Source of the DNA: Zeus faber
Lineage: Eukaryota > Chordata > Actinopteri > Zeiformes > Zeidae
Length of the DNA stretch: 64,000 bases
Reading direction: 5' to 3'
Assembly (NCBI GenBank): GCA_960531495.1
Contig: OY482859.1
Location: forward strand, 18,516,286-18,580,285
Shown: positions 1 to 10,476 of the stretch, in pieces
Layout of the letters: every line of letters starts with the position of its first letter
Numbering within the stretch: the stretch's first letter is position 1
Program-made: the position numbers and the translations under genes
The notes under the pieces: model-generated
What the model was told of the DNA's origin: nothing
The model's database searches: none
Seen by the model: only the letters and a program-made list of their open reading frames with translations

Positions 1-96
1 ATATATATATATATGTATATATATGCATGTGTTGTAGTGCAGTCATGTGACAAATAAAGATTCTTCTGCTATATTGCTACATTATAATCACAAGAT
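1..96. repeat. AT microsatellite plus LINE-tail-like stretch
   Basis: An (AT)n run fills roughly the first 24 bases. The following bases (about 43-66) read TGTGACAAATAAAGATTCTT, which resembles the 3' tails seen at 3330-3428 and 9640-9705 but lacks the repeated TTGAATC units. It may be the end of another truncated LINE whose body lies outside the window. Confidence 0.45.
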
Positions 97-452
97 TTGC
101 ATATAAAGCGACAGGCAAGTGCGGTGGGTGGTAGCTCCGCTGTGCTGCTCCGGTTGCCCAGAGCAGCAAACTGCCTAGAACCGGAGCTGGGGGTCCATGT
201 GCCTTTCCTTTTTGTTTTTGAGCACCTGCCCCTCAAAGTCTCTTTACGGGACTGGAGAGGGGAAGTGAGACCCGATCACCAGTGGTTACTTGACAGCTCT
301 GAGCGGAGAGGGGGAGAGCCTCCGCCCCATCTCTCCCGCTCTCCCTCTTCCCTCCACTCCAGCTTCAGAACACGGTAAACTGCACTTACACCGTTTTTTC
401 GTGGCGGATAAAAAAAAAGTCGATCGTTGATAGATGATTTTGACGCCCAAGC

Positions 453-659
453 CTAGAAATGACGTACAGTAGTGCCGTAAAGCCTAACACACTTTCCCAT
501 GGTTTCGTACCCGAACGCAGAAGTTACGTTGTGCAAGAACAGACGTTCAGGGGGCGGGTGTGTAAAAGAGGTGTCATTCTCCATATTACAAGGCAGTGTA
601 TCATCAAAATGATTTTGAAGCTGTAATTCTAAGGTAAACAAGTTACATAGTGCTGCTTT
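453..659 (-). mobile_element. Partial copy of a TIR-bearing MITE
   Basis: Read on the minus strand, this stretch starts with AAAGCAGCACTATGTAAC at 659. It then follows the same order of sequence as the element at 42744-43334, sharing the block around ATCATTTTGATG, the TTGTAATATGGAGAAT block and the TTCGGGTACGAAAC block. The 42.7 kb copy has matching inverted termini at both ends. Here only one terminus is visible, and similarity fades beyond about 453, so the far half is missing or too diverged. The 189-bp minus-strand open frame inside it is not considered coding. Confidence 0.65.
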
Positions 660-662
660 AGA

Positions 663-2640
663 TTAACTATAAGTGTAAAAATATATTTCACTATCATCTA
701 TTCTATTTTTTTAATGCTTCCTTCGAGCGTGGCGGACTACATTTGTGAGTGCTATTTTTCACCCCCTTGTGTGACTTCTGGCTTTAACTGAAATGGCATT
801 TGTTCATTATCAGATGTTGAATCATTGCTCTAGGGGAAACCATCAACTTCCCTCAGACTAAAGGCACCCGTGCTGGTAGGGATTGTACTGACATACATCG
901 ACAGAAAGGTAAAGGAACAGTCTGTAAATCTTCAGGCTGCACTTCGGAGAATCATTGGCATTCATGATCTTTCTGGGTATGCTAACAATAATCCTCTGCT
1001 CGCCCTGTCTCTCACATCACCAGGCATAGCAAACACTCATCTTCACTGACTCTCAGGCAGTGTCAGCTTCTTCTCGCCATACAAATTTCAGGGTTGTGCC
1101 CTTCTCTGTATGAAAACTATGCGCTTAACCTTTTTCCAGCATGTTCTTTTTCATCAGCTGAAATGAATGAGATTTTTGGATGCTGCACCCAGCTGCTGGG
1201 ATTGGCAAGAATGAACCACAAACACAAGGGTAAGACAGGATCACATTAAGAGCATTGCCCAAGTGACACCTTGTGAAATAAATGTTGTTAGTTTGCCCTT
1301 CTTTTGGCAGATCAGAAAAATTATAATATATTGTATCCCTGAAGATTACAACCAAAAGCAATCCTGCTCTAGGAACAACTCACTACAGAAGAAAGTTCAA
1401 GATTGTTTTGTTACACTAGGCATAACAAATGTTTCGGCACTAAAAACTGCTGTATGAATAAAATGCAACTAAAGTAAAATGTGTGTTTGTGTTCAACTTT
1501 GTGCAGCGCTGCAGAATGAACTCCTAATTGGAAGCACCTCTTATATATGCCACTGTGGGCGGAGTTTTAGTTTGTGCTACACTAACAAGTGTAAGGTGAA
1601 CATATGCATTTGATATTTATCATGGTGAGTATATTTCAGGTGGAGCTTGTTATTGCTCTACAGAAAGCATTGTTTTTTAAATTTAATTTGATCGACCACA
1701 ACTCTAGTACCCGAGCACATCTATTGCTGTTTTCCTGCAGGGCAAAGCTGATGATATTTGGTGGAAAAAAATGTTTGCACAAGGACAATAATGAGGTTAC
1801 TAGGTTTGGAATTGCATACAATTGCATTGATTGTTATTACATTTGATAATGTGCTTCTCATTACTATGATGTTGGGCTATTTCAGCTGTCTCTCCTCCCA
1901 ACTAAACGCTTTAACAGTGTAAAGAAAGAGACAAAAACCAATTAATACAAAATCCGTCAAACTAACAGAGGTCAGATCCCAAGATGCTTTCGATCACTCG
2001 CAATTTCCTGCGGTGTTATGCCACACTAGCAGTGATAGCGATAAGAGTATGCCAGTTGGTGTGCATTTGAGCACACATTCACAAATATGTATAATATACA
2101 AACCACTTAGATAACCCCGTGTGAAGGCCATGTCTCAAAATCTGTTTTCCACAGTAGACTTACCAGTTAAGGAGGAACTTGTCCCCTAAAAGGCTGACCT
2201 CATCACTCCAAACAAACAAAGGTAGAGGTGACAGGACACACAGCCTTTGTTAATATCCATGTCCACAGATTTTGCATAAGGGCAGGAGCCTTTTGCTTGT
2301 TTTTAGGTGAGTGAGGGCTGGAGAATGATGGTGCAGCAAGCATGGGGCCTGTAGGGATGAAGGAGTAGTCCTGATAGTGTTTCTGTGCACGTCCTCCTCT
2401 GTTAGTCATTACTGTGTACAGATGAGGGGTGATGTTTACTCTGCTGAGACAAGCAAGTCTACTACTCTGGGGGGCAACCTTGTGACTCTCCTCTCCCTCC
2501 TGCTGCCAGCTCTTCTAACATCCAACCCTGGCTTGCCACTCTGTTGGCAACCACCACTGGAAACACCACCACTCACTGCCTATCGTGCACCAGGACCAGG
2601 TGGGCCAGGATGAAGCCGGCAACCGTGAATAAGTTGCCAC
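663..2640. other. No recognisable feature
   Basis: AT-rich sequence with several short open frames on both strands. None has recognisable protein motifs, splice context or repeat partners within the window. I see no gene or RNA here. Confidence 0.5.
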
Positions 2641-2676
2641 ATTTTTCTGAACATATATCTGACTGGTGTTTTCCTT

Positions 2677-2706
2677 GCCAACCCAATGAAAGGTCATTGG
2701 GTTGGC
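2677..2706. repeat. Perfect 13-bp hairpin
   Basis: GCCAACCCAATGA (2677-2689) is followed by the four-base loop AAGG and then its exact reverse complement TCATTGGGTTGGC (2694-2706). Partial pairing continues outward (TCCTT against AAGG after an offset). No transcript or element boundary is evident around it. Confidence 0.7.
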
Positions 2707-2719
2707 ATTGCAAGGTGCC

Positions 2720-3329
2720 ATTGCAAATTAGGGAAGGAACTATAAAATATGTACTATTGTTTACACTATGTACTATTGCTGAAGTGTATGTTGATCCGAC
2801 TATATCTTTGTCTCGCTGTTTTTTTGTTGTTGTTGTTCACATTGCTACGTTCAAATGCAAAGACTTTGCCATCCCCCAAATCGTATACATACCGCGGAAA
2901 GAGTGAGAACGAGAGAGAAAATTAAGGACAGAAAAATGAAGAGAGGCTATCTACAAAGGAGACATTGTAATCCCTAGTAATAGGGGGGAACGCAATGGAA
3001 ATATGATTGGATCACATCAACTTTATGAAAAGAATTAGAAAACATAATCAGAAATGAAACATGTGTGTAAACACAAGTGATTTAATTCACATGCCACTTT
3101 AAATGCACATATCTGTATATACATAGGCATATTCCTTCAACCTATTCCATTTTATTTCAATTTATTTTTCATTGTATTTTATTCTATATATTTTTTATCT
3201 TATTCTATAAGTATTCCACTTACTGTATTACGTTTTAGGAGTCAGTTAGTCGGTCTATTAGAAAGGAATTTTCTACTTTTTATTTTATTTTATTTTTGTA
3301 CTTTTTCCTAGGACTTATTGTGTGCTATC
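2720..3329. other. No recognisable feature
   Basis: AT-rich DNA with T-rich runs near 3150-3300. No protein motif, RNA gene or repeat partner was recognised. Confidence 0.45.
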
Positions 3330-3428
3330 ACCGGGTGCGTTGCATTACATTTCACTGCATATATGTATGGAAGTATGTATATGTATGTGACAAATAAAAA
3401 TCTTGAATCTTGAATCTTGAATCTTGAT
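3330..3428 (+). mobile_element. LINE 3' tail with TTGAATC repeats
   Basis: The segment reads through TTTCACTGCATATATGTATG and GTATGTGACAAATAAA and ends in about three to four copies of TTGAATC (about 3402-3428). The same tail, ending in the same heptamer repeat, occurs at 9640-9705. Heptamer-type tails after ACAAATAAA are typical of 5'-truncated CR1/L2-type non-LTR retrotransposons in fish; the clade is recalled, not proven. No reverse-transcriptase frame is present, so this is a tail-only remnant. Confidence 0.65.
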
Positions 3429-4329
3429 TAATTTGTGTAAAGCTAATGGCTCAAGTAGGGTGGAAGTAGCAGAAGACAAAAAATCTAGTGAGAAATAATA
3501 AAAAAGGACACATGAATAAATAAGGTACAACAGTCAAAGAAAACATGTAAATCAGAAACAAACACTTATGATAACAAACAAACATTGTAAAAAAGGAGAG
3601 GAGTGAAAAAACTGAGGCAACAAATCTCTTAACAATAGGTTAACTTTAGGTAATGGAAAATGTTATGACACATAATGGCAAAAAGGAGAAAATCAATCAG
3701 AATGCATCAAATAAAAATGAAATGATTACCAAGCTTATGCAGGAGGTCAGGGGTCAGAGGTCAAGTTCAATATAAACAGGGAACCATTGTGGCGCCTGCA
3801 TGGACGTCTCTGGAAGAAATAAAGCAAGGAGGTGATGTGAGAATACTTCAGTGTAAGTGCTGTATAAGTTGTACATCTCATTGACAATATGTTGCATTCA
3901 AATATTAATGGGTGACAAAAATATTACGATCAGCAATCTCCAGGAGGGAAGAAATGAAAACATTTTTCTCCAAAAAAAAATGGTATCTTCTTATGTATGA
4001 GACTTTATCTGGCTTCCAACTGAACAGACCATTTCAGTTGTTGCTTTCTTTACATGTGTTAACTTGACTAGCTATCTCACTTAGAGTGATAGGAAAGCGC
4101 CTCCCATCTCCTACCTGGGTCCTTAACAAGCAGGGTGTAAAGGCCCTACCTCTGCTCACCGTGAGGAAGGGCGCAGCAGGGAGTACAGAGGCAAAGCCAG
4201 CGCTAGTATCTAGTCTATGAGTCATCAAGAAGGCTGCGAGTAGGAAGAAATTGAAGAAATTGTGGAGAAATTGAAAAACTGTTCACATGCTTTCAGTTGC
4301 AAATTGTTTTTGTATTTGAACAAACGCAA
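3429..4329. other. No recognisable feature
   Basis: A-rich single-copy-like sequence. Open frames are short and carry no motifs. No RNA gene or element boundary was identified. Confidence 0.45.
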
Positions 4330-5179
4330 CTGTGTCCTGGGTCCAGGTAAATGGGCTCGGGATCAGGGTGTCTGTATGCCTGTTGCTCAGCAGAGCAATC
4401 AACAAGTAACAGGTAAATCACCCATCCCCACACACACAGGGAGAGCCTCTGTCATGATAAGTTTCCATCTGCTCCGGCTTGTTATATCTTGCCACTCTCT
4501 ACAATAAACTGCTGTGTTTGCAACATCTCTGTGCCTGTGTCTCTGTGTTGGAAGGCCCTGAAAACTCCAGTCGGGTGGCGAGCGGAACTGCCACAGTTGC
4601 CCCTGAACAGAGACTCTCCAGCACAGGGAACAGACACAGAAGGGCCGTCTGAATACACACAGGAGCCACCAGCAGGTCAAATGGTGACCACAGCACCAGC
4701 CCTCTCCTGACTGGCAGCGAAAGCACCCAGGATGTCCAGCGGAGGAACGGGGGAGAAGTAGCCACAGCAACCACCATATGTAACCGCCTGCAGCTAGCTG
4801 CGCCGCCGAGCAGCGGCTGGCGGGACCCCCAGCAGCCCAGCAGCCAGGCCACCCCTCCAAGCAGTCCACGCAACAGCCAAGCCCCGGCTATAACTCCACC
4901 AGCCAGCACAGCAGCCCGACGTTCTGAAAGGGAGGAGGGTGTAGTCTATATCATCGCCCTGGGGGCGGGTCGCCCATGGACTGTGTTGTTCCGGGGTTCC
5001 AGGTCTCCTGGAAAGGGGACTGTTTTCCTTGGACACTTTATTTACGGTATAGGAACCCTGTTTCAGAGTCCGGTCTTTTTATATGTTTAGGTATGTTAAC
5101 CCTGAGTCAGAGACCGCTATTTGAATTAGGGTTGATAAAAAAGCCACTCAGGTGGCAGGTGGCCGGCGGAACTGCAACA
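4330..5179 (+). mobile_element. Defective LTR retrotransposon without coding capacity (copy 1)
   Basis: The left LTR covers about 4330-4595, and its first ~20 bases are diverged. It contains ACAATAAACTGCTGTG (poly-A-signal-like) and ends in CCACA. A primer binding site follows at 4596-4615. The interior (4616 to about 5140) has no protein frame but matches the interior of copy 2 (47019-47623) block by block, for example around CCAGCCCTCTCCTGACTGGC and CCTGAGTCAGAG. At 5143-5179 the sequence resumes with a match to the last ~40 bases of the LTR (CTCAGGTGGC, then GCGGAACTGC), so the 3' LTR survives only as a stub. A deletion removed the polypurine region and most of the right LTR. Long minus-strand frames at 4399-4909 are shadows. 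Confidence 0.8.
4596..4615 (+). other. tRNA primer binding site, lysine-like
   Basis: GTTGCCCCTGAACAGAGACT directly follows the CCACA end of the LTR. It resembles the TGGCGCC(C/T)GAACAGGGAC primer site used by elements primed with lysine tRNA. Equivalent sites at 37784 and 47001 are better preserved. Confidence 0.65.
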
Positions 5180-6190
5180 GCAATTAAATTCAATGCAAAA
5201 GAAAGCCCTGTTGTTACACGCTTTTAATGTTGTGTTGTAAGAAAAACAGAGGATACAATTTGCCCCCATTGTCAAGTTTGCTTGAGTCGCTTTTGGCTAC
5301 ACAACATACACCTTTGAAAGGTCCACTGTAAACAGGGTCAAAGTTGAAATCATTTGAACTTTGAGTGCAGTGGCTTGCTGGCAATTTGGAGCGGTGTACC
5401 ACACCATGGGTAGCACTGCCGCACATGGTTTGGTGCACCGCTCCACAAGCAGTTGAGTACCACAACTCTTCCCATGCACCGATCCCTATGGTTCAGCCAA
5501 CTCAAAGCAATTTTCATCATGTGCATTGTCTAAGGGTGAGTTCATGTAGGTGATGTGTTAAAAATGATTTGCCTCAGGATTTCCCATTCAGAAAACACAA
5601 CTGATAAAGCACTTGGAAAACTATGACATTGGACATTGTGGCAGTGGGTTACATTAGTGTTTAGTGGCACAGCTATTCCTACTCTGAAAAGCAACAGCAG
5701 CATCTCTTTAGCATCCTTTCAGAGACCTAAACTATAAATAACATGTTTGCTCATTTAAAACCTCTCAAGAAAATTACAGTAGACAAAGTAAGACCCCAAA
5801 GTAATGCTGTATCATCACTCATGTTTTATGCTTTGAATCGTTCAACCCAGTTCCAAACCTCAAGCACAGAGACAGTTTAAGGCTTCCACACAATGGAACA
5901 AAGGGAATGCAAGTGGGATGTTTATTATGCTGTTAAGACAAAAAAAAAAACTAACATAACATCCAATCACAGATGCAACAAAGGCATTATTCACTGCCGT
6001 AAAACAACTTTGGTTTTTGACTAATTTTACTCAGAAGTAGCTATATTTAAATATCAACATTTTCAATGGAACATTTTCATTTTCACTTAATTTATTTGTG
6101 GCACATTTTTGTCTGAAGATTAAATGTCAAATAAACAATTCCATAATGATTATTTTGAGTAAGAAATATATACAATTTTACCAACTACTA
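5180..6190. other. Mostly featureless; one inverted repeat
   Basis: Nothing recognisable except the inverted repeat at 5388-5444 listed separately. There is a short poly-A run near 5940, and no coding evidence. Confidence 0.45.
5388..5444. repeat. Imperfect 19-bp inverted repeat
   Basis: GGAGCGGTGTACCACACCA (5388-5406) pairs with TGGTTTGGTGCACCGCTCC (5426-5444) at 17 of 19 positions across a 19-base spacer. The spacer itself carries CATGG near its start and CATGG near its end. It could be a short fold-back element or the core of a decayed MITE; no target duplication was found. Confidence 0.6.
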
Positions 6191-6192
6191 TA

Positions 6193-6510
6193 AAGGTACT
6201 CCTCACTTAATAACCTACTGTACCTGTTTAACGACCGTTCGGACTTATGACCAGCTGTCCGACCAGTCTGTATTGTGCGCTGCGTACAGTAGCGCAGCGT
6301 GCGCACGGCGTCTCAGCGTCAAGCATCTCATCGTGCATCACCGTTCTCAGTCTCAGTCTCGTTCCCGCAGTCTGCCAGTATTCACTACACTGGTGTTCGC
6401 AATGGTTATGCCCCCTTACCGTGAAATAACACGGGTCCTCACTTATTGACCAATTCACTTAGCGATCTGGTCCTAGGAATGGAACTCGGTCGTTAAGTGA
6501 GGAGTACCTG
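6193..6510 (-). mobile_element. TA-flanked MITE, copy 1 (Tc1/mariner-like)
   Basis: A 318-bp element bounded by TA dinucleotides (6191-6192 and 6511-6512), with terminal inverted repeats AGGTACTCCTCACTTAA and TTAAGTGAGGAGTACCT. Internal landmarks such as CCTTACCGTGAAATAACACG and GCGAT..CCTAGGAATGGAAC also appear, in reverse orientation, in copies at 41563-41870 and 55671-55989. It has no coding capacity. TA target duplication is the hallmark of the Tc1/mariner superfamily; the parent transposase is not in the window. Confidence 0.85.
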
Positions 6511-6593
6511 TAGTCTATTGGATGACCACAACAATTGTGCATTTTATGAGAAAAGCATGACATTTCTAACATAGTTAGTGCATACCATTAGAT

Positions 6594-6850
6594 TAATTTT
6601 CAGATGTGGAGGAAGATCAGATTTGATCTCTGAGGACTGTGAGAGGTCCAAGATGGTCCCCAGTCCACCAGGTCTAATATTCAAACGGGTTTAATTTTGG
6701 AACCAAACAGTTTAGAAAAACATTTAAGGTGCCATTTCCAACTAAGTTGGGGGTGCCCATTCATTTGGTGATACTTTTGAGATCGCTGGAACCCAAGGAC
6801 ATGCATTTAGATCAACATCAAGTTCAAATTGCGTTAAAGACTTTTGGACA
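6594..6850 (+). repeat. Left arm of a long inverted repeat
   Basis: This stretch, starting at TTTCAGATGTGGAGG, matches the reverse complement of 9535-9863. Shared landmarks are TCTGAGGACTGTGAGAGGTC, CAAGATGG, CAGGTCTAAT, TTAATTTTGGAA, GAAAAACATTT, TTTCCAACTAA, TTGGTGATA and TTTTGAGATCGC. Similarity weakens inward beyond about 6850 and outward before about 6590. The two arms point towards each other and enclose the protein pseudogene at 7070-8930, as terminal inverted repeats would. Confidence 0.7.
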
Positions 6851-7000
6851 TTCTTTTGCTATTACATTTATTTTAGCTTGGACACTGGATTGGACCAATG
6901 CAACATAGTGAAACTCTGCTTCCATTTGGACACTATAGGGATAATAATACAAAAACATAACAGAATAGACCCATGGTGCTGCTATTTTAATACTATATTA

Positions 7001-7045
7001 ATACTAATGATGATGATAATGATAATGATAATGGTAATGATCAAA
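7001..7045. repeat. GATAAT-type simple repeat
   Basis: A short interrupted run of GAT and AAT units (GATGATGATAATGATAATG). Minor low-complexity tract inside the element bounded by the inverted arms. Confidence 0.6.
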
Positions 7046-7069
7046 ATCTAACAGTCTCCAGAACAAAAG

Positions 7070-8930
7070 CACAGTGCAGTGCACTTTAGTTCAGTGCACT
7101 TGAGTTCAGCTTTGGCACACTTGCACCGTCAAGTGCACCCTTTCTCGTAGTGACAGCAGATCAATTCATGATGAAATTTTGATGCTTCAGGTAGAGTGGT
7201 CCAAAGCGGCTGCCACCCAGTTGTTTCCTTTGTCGAGCCCCAGTCAGGTGGCTCTGGCATCTCTGGATCCAGGACCAATGCCTGGTTCTAACAATTGGTT
7301 TGGTAGCAAGTGTGCTTGATGTGCTGCTTGAGTGCTGCCTGGTTTGGCGAAATGTTCTTTAGAGTTCTAGACTTCTGTGTGAAGAGCTGTCTCCTGGCAT
7401 CATTCACTTCTGTGCTCTCACTGGTTTGGTCGTACATCGGCACCACAAATAGCTGTAGCAGTAACATTTATCCTTCACTGACCTCACTTGGCATGCATAG
7501 GAGTTAACTGAAAGCATCATTCACCTCTGGGAAAGTCTTCTTTCCTCCTGCATCCAGGAGGTTGGAAGGTCTCACGGGTTCGTGTACAGCCGGCACACTG
7601 AAGTCCTTTGTCTCAAGGGCAGGTGGTGGCACAACTGTATAGGCTGATGGTAGAGGTGTCACTGACTTGGTGAAATAGCCACCCTGACTAATCACTAGTA
7701 CACCACGATAAGTTCCGCCATGTGTGTGTGACAGATGCTGCATAAGAGAGATTCCAGTGCCATGGAAGGAATCTTTGGCAATTGCAGATCTTAGGTTGTG
7801 GTTGATGTTGTCCACAGCTACTGTAGTGAACAGTCTATGACACAACTTTGGTGGGCACACAACATTTTTCACCCTACAGTGCTGGCAGACAGCATTGGCA
7901 ATGTCTGATGTGAGTTGCAACAGCCTGTCATAGGAAACACACAATCCCAGATTGACCAGTGTGTCAACCAGCCTTCTACTTAGTGTAATTGGATGGATCT
8001 TGAGGGACAGATAGAGTGGGAGTAGAGTTTCTCGGCTGCAGCTTTGATGTGCTGAGCTTTGTGAATCCACATTCCGTGGATTCTTTACGCTGCTGAACAC
8101 CATTAATTGGGAGATTGCTAAGGCAGGTTTGGTGGTGGTTGTATGGACCAGCTGAGTCTGATGCTTGATGTGTGCCCCATCAAGAATCATGTTGAATAGA
8201 GCCAAGAGGAATGGTGGCACAGCCTCCTGCTGGCAGATGGCCTGGAACGACCCTTCAAAGGAGGAAGTCAAAAATTACTTTGCGCACCACCTGTGCTGCT
8301 TGCATTAAGTGCATGGCATCACTGCCATGATGACAAGTCATCATGAGGGCTGGTCCTCTCAAAACTCAGAAGTGTCTCTTCCATGTGAATGTGCCCTCAG
8401 ATCAGGAAGCGCAGAAAGCAGTCTGTTTTTCAGTCTTGTGGTGTGAATCCATTTCTCTACAGTCAGACCAAGCTGCTCAAGTCCGACCTTGTACAGCTGA
8501 GGGATGTCTATCAGTTTGAACACAGGAGCACTGTCCTCATCACTATTCATGTCTTCCAAGAAGGCCACTAGCTCAGCAAAGGCTATGTCATGCAGGCAAG
8601 AATCATCTACATCATTGCATTTTGGTGCAGCCTGGCTGGCTCTGTTGTACAGTGAACGCAGACAGTCGTGATGGTACTTAACCTCAATGGCAATCATGTC
8701 TCCTGCTTCAAGCTTGGCTAGCAGAGCAGTGTCCTCAACTTCAAGGGCACACTTCCACACACTTGTACCAATGTTGTAGGTTGATGCATTATGTAAGTCT
8801 GCAGAATCAGCAGGCTCATTGCAGAAGAAAAAGTAGGCTCTGTGGTCTGTTGATGGCTGTGAGCAGATCGCGTGTGCACAGTAGAGGTACTTTGTTGTTG
8901 TCCTGTAGTTAATTATCCCTGACTTTGCTT
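7070..8930 (-). pseudogene. Broken copy of an unnamed multicopy protein family with cysteine-rich tail
   Basis: Read on the minus strand, conserved-looking blocks appear in order. They are NEPADSADLHNAST upstream of 8760; a block with LLAKLEAGDMIAIEVKYHHDCL and YNRA (8359-8760); GSDAMHLMQAAQVVRK (about 8275-8345, in a shifted frame); VPPFLLALFNMILDG, VCPPKLCHRLF and SFHGTGISLMQH (7504-8271); ARRQLFTQKSRTLKNISPNQ and WTTLPEA (about 7190-7400); and a tail with the cysteine pattern CCHYEKGC...RCKC...LKC...KCT near 7075-7175. Breaks include a stop at 8359, a frameshift on each side of the 8275-8345 block, a stop near 7504 and one inside the tail. I recall the same blocks in unannotated, highly repeated proteins of fish and cnidarian genomes, but I know no assigned function. 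The flanking inverted arms suggest that it was cargo or the mobility gene of a transposon. Confidence 0.7.
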
Positions 8931-9534
8931 ATCAAATGCCACTCCAAGTTGAGGTCCATCGGCATGTGCTGAAGGGTGTGGGACTGGAGCAGGTCTTCTG
9001 CCAGGGATGCTTAGCCACTACCGATGGGCACTGGAGGAGGTGGGACAGGTAGTAATGCCCAGCAGGTTATACCATCTACCTGTACATTTACTATATACCA
9101 CAAAAAATCGGACAATCATACTCCGGGACACAATTCAATGGATATATTTTTGTGACTATGAACAGGAAAAATCTTGCGACCGGAATGTTTGCTGACACCT
9201 GGTGGTTGGACTGCAGTATTCTGCTTGGGTGTCAGGACGTGTTGCTATGACATAATTTGTCTAGCAGATGATTAGCTGATATTATTGGTAAGGTGGGCCT
9301 ATAAGCTACATGTCATTAGCCAGGATTTATTTACTGGTACTCTACAAATAATGCATCTATACCCAGCTAGTTGAAGCATGGATATACACAATACATAACT
9401 AGAGGAAGAAGAAGAGAAGAAGAAGAAGTGCACCGTATCTGCCACAAGCACACACACACACACTGACAAGTTCAATAACTAAATTTGCCACAATGGCATC
9501 ACTGGGTGTTCATTTGCAAATTTTAACTTTTGAT

Positions 9535-9863
9535 TGCTTATTTTTTGGTGGAAATTTTCACCTTGACTTTCACCTAAATACATTTCTTTGATTTCTGGCG
9601 ATCTCAAAATATCACCAAAATAATTGGCATCCCCAATTTCACTGCATATGTATGCACGTATGTATTTGTATGTGACGAATAACTTGAATCTTGAATCTTG
9701 AATTTAGTTGGAAATGAAAGCTTGTTTTCTCAAATGTTTTTCTACACTGTTTGCTTCCAAAATTAAGCACATTTGAACATTAGACCTGATGGCCATCTTG
9801 GATCTGACCTCTCACAGTCCTCAGAGGTCAACTACGACTTGCCTCCACATCTGAAATTAAACA
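9535..9863 (-). repeat. Right arm of a long inverted repeat, interrupted by a LINE insertion
   Basis: The reverse complement of this stretch matches 6594-6850 (see that entry), except that 9640-9705 is an inserted LINE tail. Inward of about 9535 similarity to the left arm is lost, and outward of about 9863 (near ACATTACGGATAG) likewise. The divergence between arms suggests an old element. Confidence 0.7.
9640..9705 (+). mobile_element. Truncated LINE tail with AATTT target duplication
   Basis: CACTGCATATGTATGCACGT...GTATGTGACGAATAA followed by TTGAATC units matches the tail at 3330-3428. AATTT occurs at 9635-9639 and again at 9701-9705. In the left inverted arm the same neighbourhood is continuous (AACTAAGTTGGGGG), so it shows what the site looked like before insertion. 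Only the last ~60 bases of the element were copied in. Confidence 0.75.
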
Positions 9864-10476
9864 TTACGGATAGAGGTGTGCGCTGCAGGAGTTTTCCTTT
9901 CTCACATTGCATGCTTGAAAATTGCAACTTCACATAAGATTCGAGGGTCTCACGAAACCCAGCAGCGCAATGAAAGTGATGAAGATCCCATGAATCAGAA
10001 TGAAAGCCCCCCCCCCCCCTCACCTCGGCTGGCACGTGTGGGGGCTCGGGCGCAGCACCACCTCCGCCTGGTCCGCGGGTGTATATTTAGTCATTTATAT
10101 ATTTATATTTACATTTATTTAGATATTTATTGCCTTGTTTATTTATTTACAGATTTTTTTTTAAAGCATATAAATTTTGATTTGCTTGCTACATCCACAT
10201 ACATCATTTTTGTGTGTGCAAATGAATGAGCTGGTTGCCCTGCTGCTCCGTCTGTCGCTCTCCGGTTCAGGGGGTGTGTACTGGGACCGCATCGGGTGAC
10301 TTCTGCTGGACTGTCTGTCCGTTGCCCCATCTATTCCGGCATTCTCATGCCATGTGTAAAAACGTGCAAGACGGAAATATTCCTGAATGCATCTGCATGT
10401 GTGAATAGTGAAACTCACTAGCGGTGCCGGAAAGGTTATAGCAGAAATGTACCGGGACTTACGTGTGAAAGGGGCT
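9864..10476. other. No gene; poly-C tract and TTTA-rich stretch
   Basis: A C run lies at about 10007-10019 and a TTTA-rich stretch at 10083-10160. GTGTGAAAGGGGCTT at 10463-10477 looks like the edge of another decayed DNA transposon, but I could not pair it with a partner. No coding evidence. Confidence 0.4.

Noticed and set aside
4399-5036. Minus-strand frames of 80-156 residues over the first LTR relic
   Set aside because: They run across LTR, primer site and interior antisense to the element, have no motifs and are not preserved as frames in copy 2.
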